A stretch of DNA of 64,000 nucleotides from Akebia trifoliata (taxonomy: Eukaryota; Streptophyta; Magnoliopsida; Ranunculales; Lardizabalaceae). The stretch is from contig CM030714.1 of NCBI GenBank assembly GCA_017979445.1, positions 8,873,049-8,937,048 of the forward strand. The letters are read 5' to 3'. This document shows, in pieces, positions 62,301 through 64,000 of this stretch. Every line of letters begins with the position of its first letter. Within the stretch, counting starts at the first letter, position 1. A program made the translations under genes and the position numbers. Under the pieces are notes generated by a model, which ran no database searches, was not told the origin of the DNA, and was given only the letters and a program-made list of their open reading frames with translations.

Positions 62301-63457
62301 CTGTGAAGAAGCATCCATATTCGTTAGTGATGTCTGAGTTCTATCATACAACACCAAAAGAGAAGAGACCAGCTGTTTTTGGGATGACGGCTTCTCCTGT
62401 AAACTTGAAGGGTATGAGTTAATTCCGATGGTATCTAAGTTCTCATCTGTTAGAAAGCAAGTTAATGACTTCCTTGGCACCTCATCTACAGGGGCTTTAT
62501 TTATTTATTTGTTTATTTTTTGTTTTGATAAGTAATGATATGTTTTAAATTATAAAAAAATAAGTACAACGGTTATGGGGTAGAAAAATTCTCTATTTAC
62601 ATTTTTTCCTTGCAAGGGTTCTCTACTTATGTAATCTTTCCTCTTTTTCACCTCATAATTTACTTTTAGAATATAACATTATGTATCTATGTTGCTACCA
62701 TTAACATTACTCTTGATTCTGTCCGAAACAGGTGTCTCAAGCCAAGAGGATTGCGCTATAAAGATTCGGAATCTTGAAAGCAAACTAGATTCCATTGTTT
62801 GCACAATAAAAGACCGTAAGGAACTGGCGAAGCATGTTCCAATGCCCTCCGAAGTTGTGGTCGAGTATGACAAAGCAGCTAGCTTGTGGTCCCTGCATGA
62901 ACAAATAAAACAAATGGAACAAGCAGTCGAAGAAGCTGCACATTCAAGTTCCAGAAGAAGTAAATGGCAATTTATGGGGGCTAGAGATGCTGGATCCAAA
63001 GAAGAACTACGCCTGGTTTATGGTGTTTCTGAAAGAACAGAGAGTGATGGAGCGGCTAATTTGATCCAAAAGTTGAGAGCAATTAACTATGCTCTTGGTG
63101 AACTGGGACAGTGGTGTGCTTACAAGGTAACATATGGGACACTTGCAGTAATCCATTTTTTTTGTCTCCTTTTTAATTGGATATTTGTTCAACAACTGAT
63201 TTATCTCATCCCATATTTTTCCTAGGTTGCGCATTCATTTTTGACGGCCTTACAGAATGATGAGAGGGCAAACTACCAACTTGATGTCAAGTTTCAAGAA
63301 TCATACTTAAATAAAGTTGTATCTCTTTTGCAATGCCAGTTGTCTGAGGGAGCTGCTTCTGATAAGGACGCAAAAGATATAGATGTGGAGAGTGACAATG
63401 CTCAGTGTGAGGGTGGCGTTGATGACATTGAGGAGGGGGAGCTCCCCGACAGTCATG
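59338..63457 (+). CDS. DCL1: DICER-LIKE 1, N-terminal half (five exons; gene continues beyond the window)
   Basis: The exons are 59338-60438, 60529-60642, 62201-62411, 62732-63126 and 63226-63457, all GT-AG, giving about 684 residues in one frame. Residues 1-300 are a divergent acidic then Arg/Ser/Asp-rich region (SSRHNYSRERSGRKRSRDYE) with nuclear-localisation-like basic clusters, typical of DCL1. The helicase follows: EEQARKYQLDVLEQAKKRNT, Walker A ETGAGKT, FLVPKVPLVYQ, GHYCGEMSQDFWDARRWQ, VLVMTAQILLN, the DExH box LDECHHA and GMTASPVN. Exons 4-5 carry the Dicer helicase insertion (IKIRNLESKLDSIVCTIKDR, WQFMGARDAGSKEELRLVYG) and end in the acidic EEGELPDSH. DCL1 is the nuclear RNase III that processes primary microRNAs with HYL1 and SERRATE. 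The helicase C-terminal lobe, DUF283, PAZ, RNase III and dsRBD parts lie to the right. The last donor leaves phase 1 at 63457. No defect is seen. Confidence 0.95.
60838..60943. repeat. Dispersed repeat shared with the NAC-alpha intron
   Basis: This is the counterpart of 11731-11830. Ordered matches are TTCCTATAACAATA, GTCTATGTGGCATG, TTTGGTTGGAGATT, GTCTGCTTG and AGAAGCCCAATT. Confidence 0.6.
61505..61583 (+). repeat. tRNA-like segment, probable SINE head
   Basis: CTCATAGCTCAGTTGGTTTG matches a Pol III A box and GGTCGCAGGTTCAAGTCC a B box at near-tRNA spacing. The ends do not pair as an acceptor stem and no anticodon stem is evident, so it is a tRNA-derived repeat, not a tRNA gene. Confidence 0.5.
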
Positions 63458-64000
63458 GTGAGCATTACTAGTTGATCCTCTTTTGAAATCTATTTATTTG
63501 GTTGTATTGATTTCTTTACATGGTTGTATTTGAATCCGCTAATGGAACTAGTTCATGGAGTTCATATCCCAAATCATGATTAGTTGAACCGATACTTCTT
63601 TTATTTGTGCAGCTGGAAATTTTCTGCTTGCTATAACTAATATTGGAAAAGAGAATTGCTACTGTCTGTGTTAAGCTTTTGGATGTAGTTTTTTTGGACT
63701 TTGACAGCTACCATTGGGAATATTCCTTGCCTTCTGTTGCCCAGCACATTGCAATGATTTTCTTACCGTCATAAGGTGCATCTCTATTATTATAATGAGA
63801 GAAGGTTGAGTAGGGTATTGTCGACAAGAAATTCGTTCTAAAAAAACTGATAAATCAATATATGGTGCGATACAATTTACTAGGGTGTTTAAAAAAAAAA
63901 AAAAAACAATAATTCATGATTTTAATCTTCCACGTTTTCTAGGTCGTTTGCCGACTGTTTATTACTTTTCCACCCTTTCCCCTCTCTTTCTTCCTTAAAC
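63458..64000 (+). other. Start of DCL1 intron 5
   Basis: It begins with donor GTGAGC (63458). I see no following exon before the window ends; the expected continuation (a stretch leading to helicase motifs IV-VI) must lie to the right. A poly-A run is at about 63892-63906. Confidence 0.6.

Overview
This window is nuclear DNA from a flowering plant, most likely a dicot. The evidence is GT-AG intron-split genes with AT-rich introns, a four-exon class III peroxidase, a plant NAC-alpha gene, a plant DICER-LIKE 1 gene, and abundant Tat/Ogre-like Ty3-gypsy, CACTA, Helitron, SINE and foldback elements. I cannot name the species. There are only four or five host genes. They sit at the two ends (about 2.4-12.9 kb and 59.3-64 kb), and roughly 45 kb of repeats lies between them.

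Left end (1-14 kb). An inverted-repeat element (1-700) is followed by a last exon of a small mitochondrial Tim13-like chaperone (2458-2607) whose first exon I could not find. Next comes a tandem segmental duplication of about 2.9 kb (4011-6980 and 6983-9890). Each unit carries a foldback element, a promoter and a four-exon secretory peroxidase. The first copy is intact (327 residues). The second has a 1-base deletion in exon 3 and is probably a young pseudogene. On the opposite strand lies a complete four-exon gene for the alpha subunit of the nascent polypeptide-associated complex (10652-12836).

Middle (14-56 kb). This is a mass of mobile elements, several with target-site duplications readable from the sequence: a solo LTR (14357-16069, GTATC), a tRNA-type SINE (19383-19649, 15-base duplication), a CACTA-type element of about 14.4 kb (25480-39836, ATG), and a full-length but internally deleted Ty3-gypsy element (45405-55653, CAAAC). 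The nesting is deep. The CACTA element interrupts an LTR fragment. It also contains an LTR-like element (27535-34919), which contains a further insertion (28228-31617), which contains a foldback element (29519-29882). The gypsy element sits inside one arm of another member of that same foldback family. Helitron-like termini and a decayed Helitron Rep/helicase fragment (56850-57480, minus) are also present.

Right end (58.8-64 kb). A CT-rich leader, a possible 5'UTR intron and five coding exons give the N-terminal half of DICER-LIKE 1 (RS-like N-terminus and DECH helicase). The gene runs off the right edge, so the RNase III, PAZ and dsRNA-binding domains are outside the window. The host genes do not form one pathway: they cover mitochondrial import, cell-wall peroxidase chemistry, ribosome-associated protein biogenesis and microRNA biogenesis.
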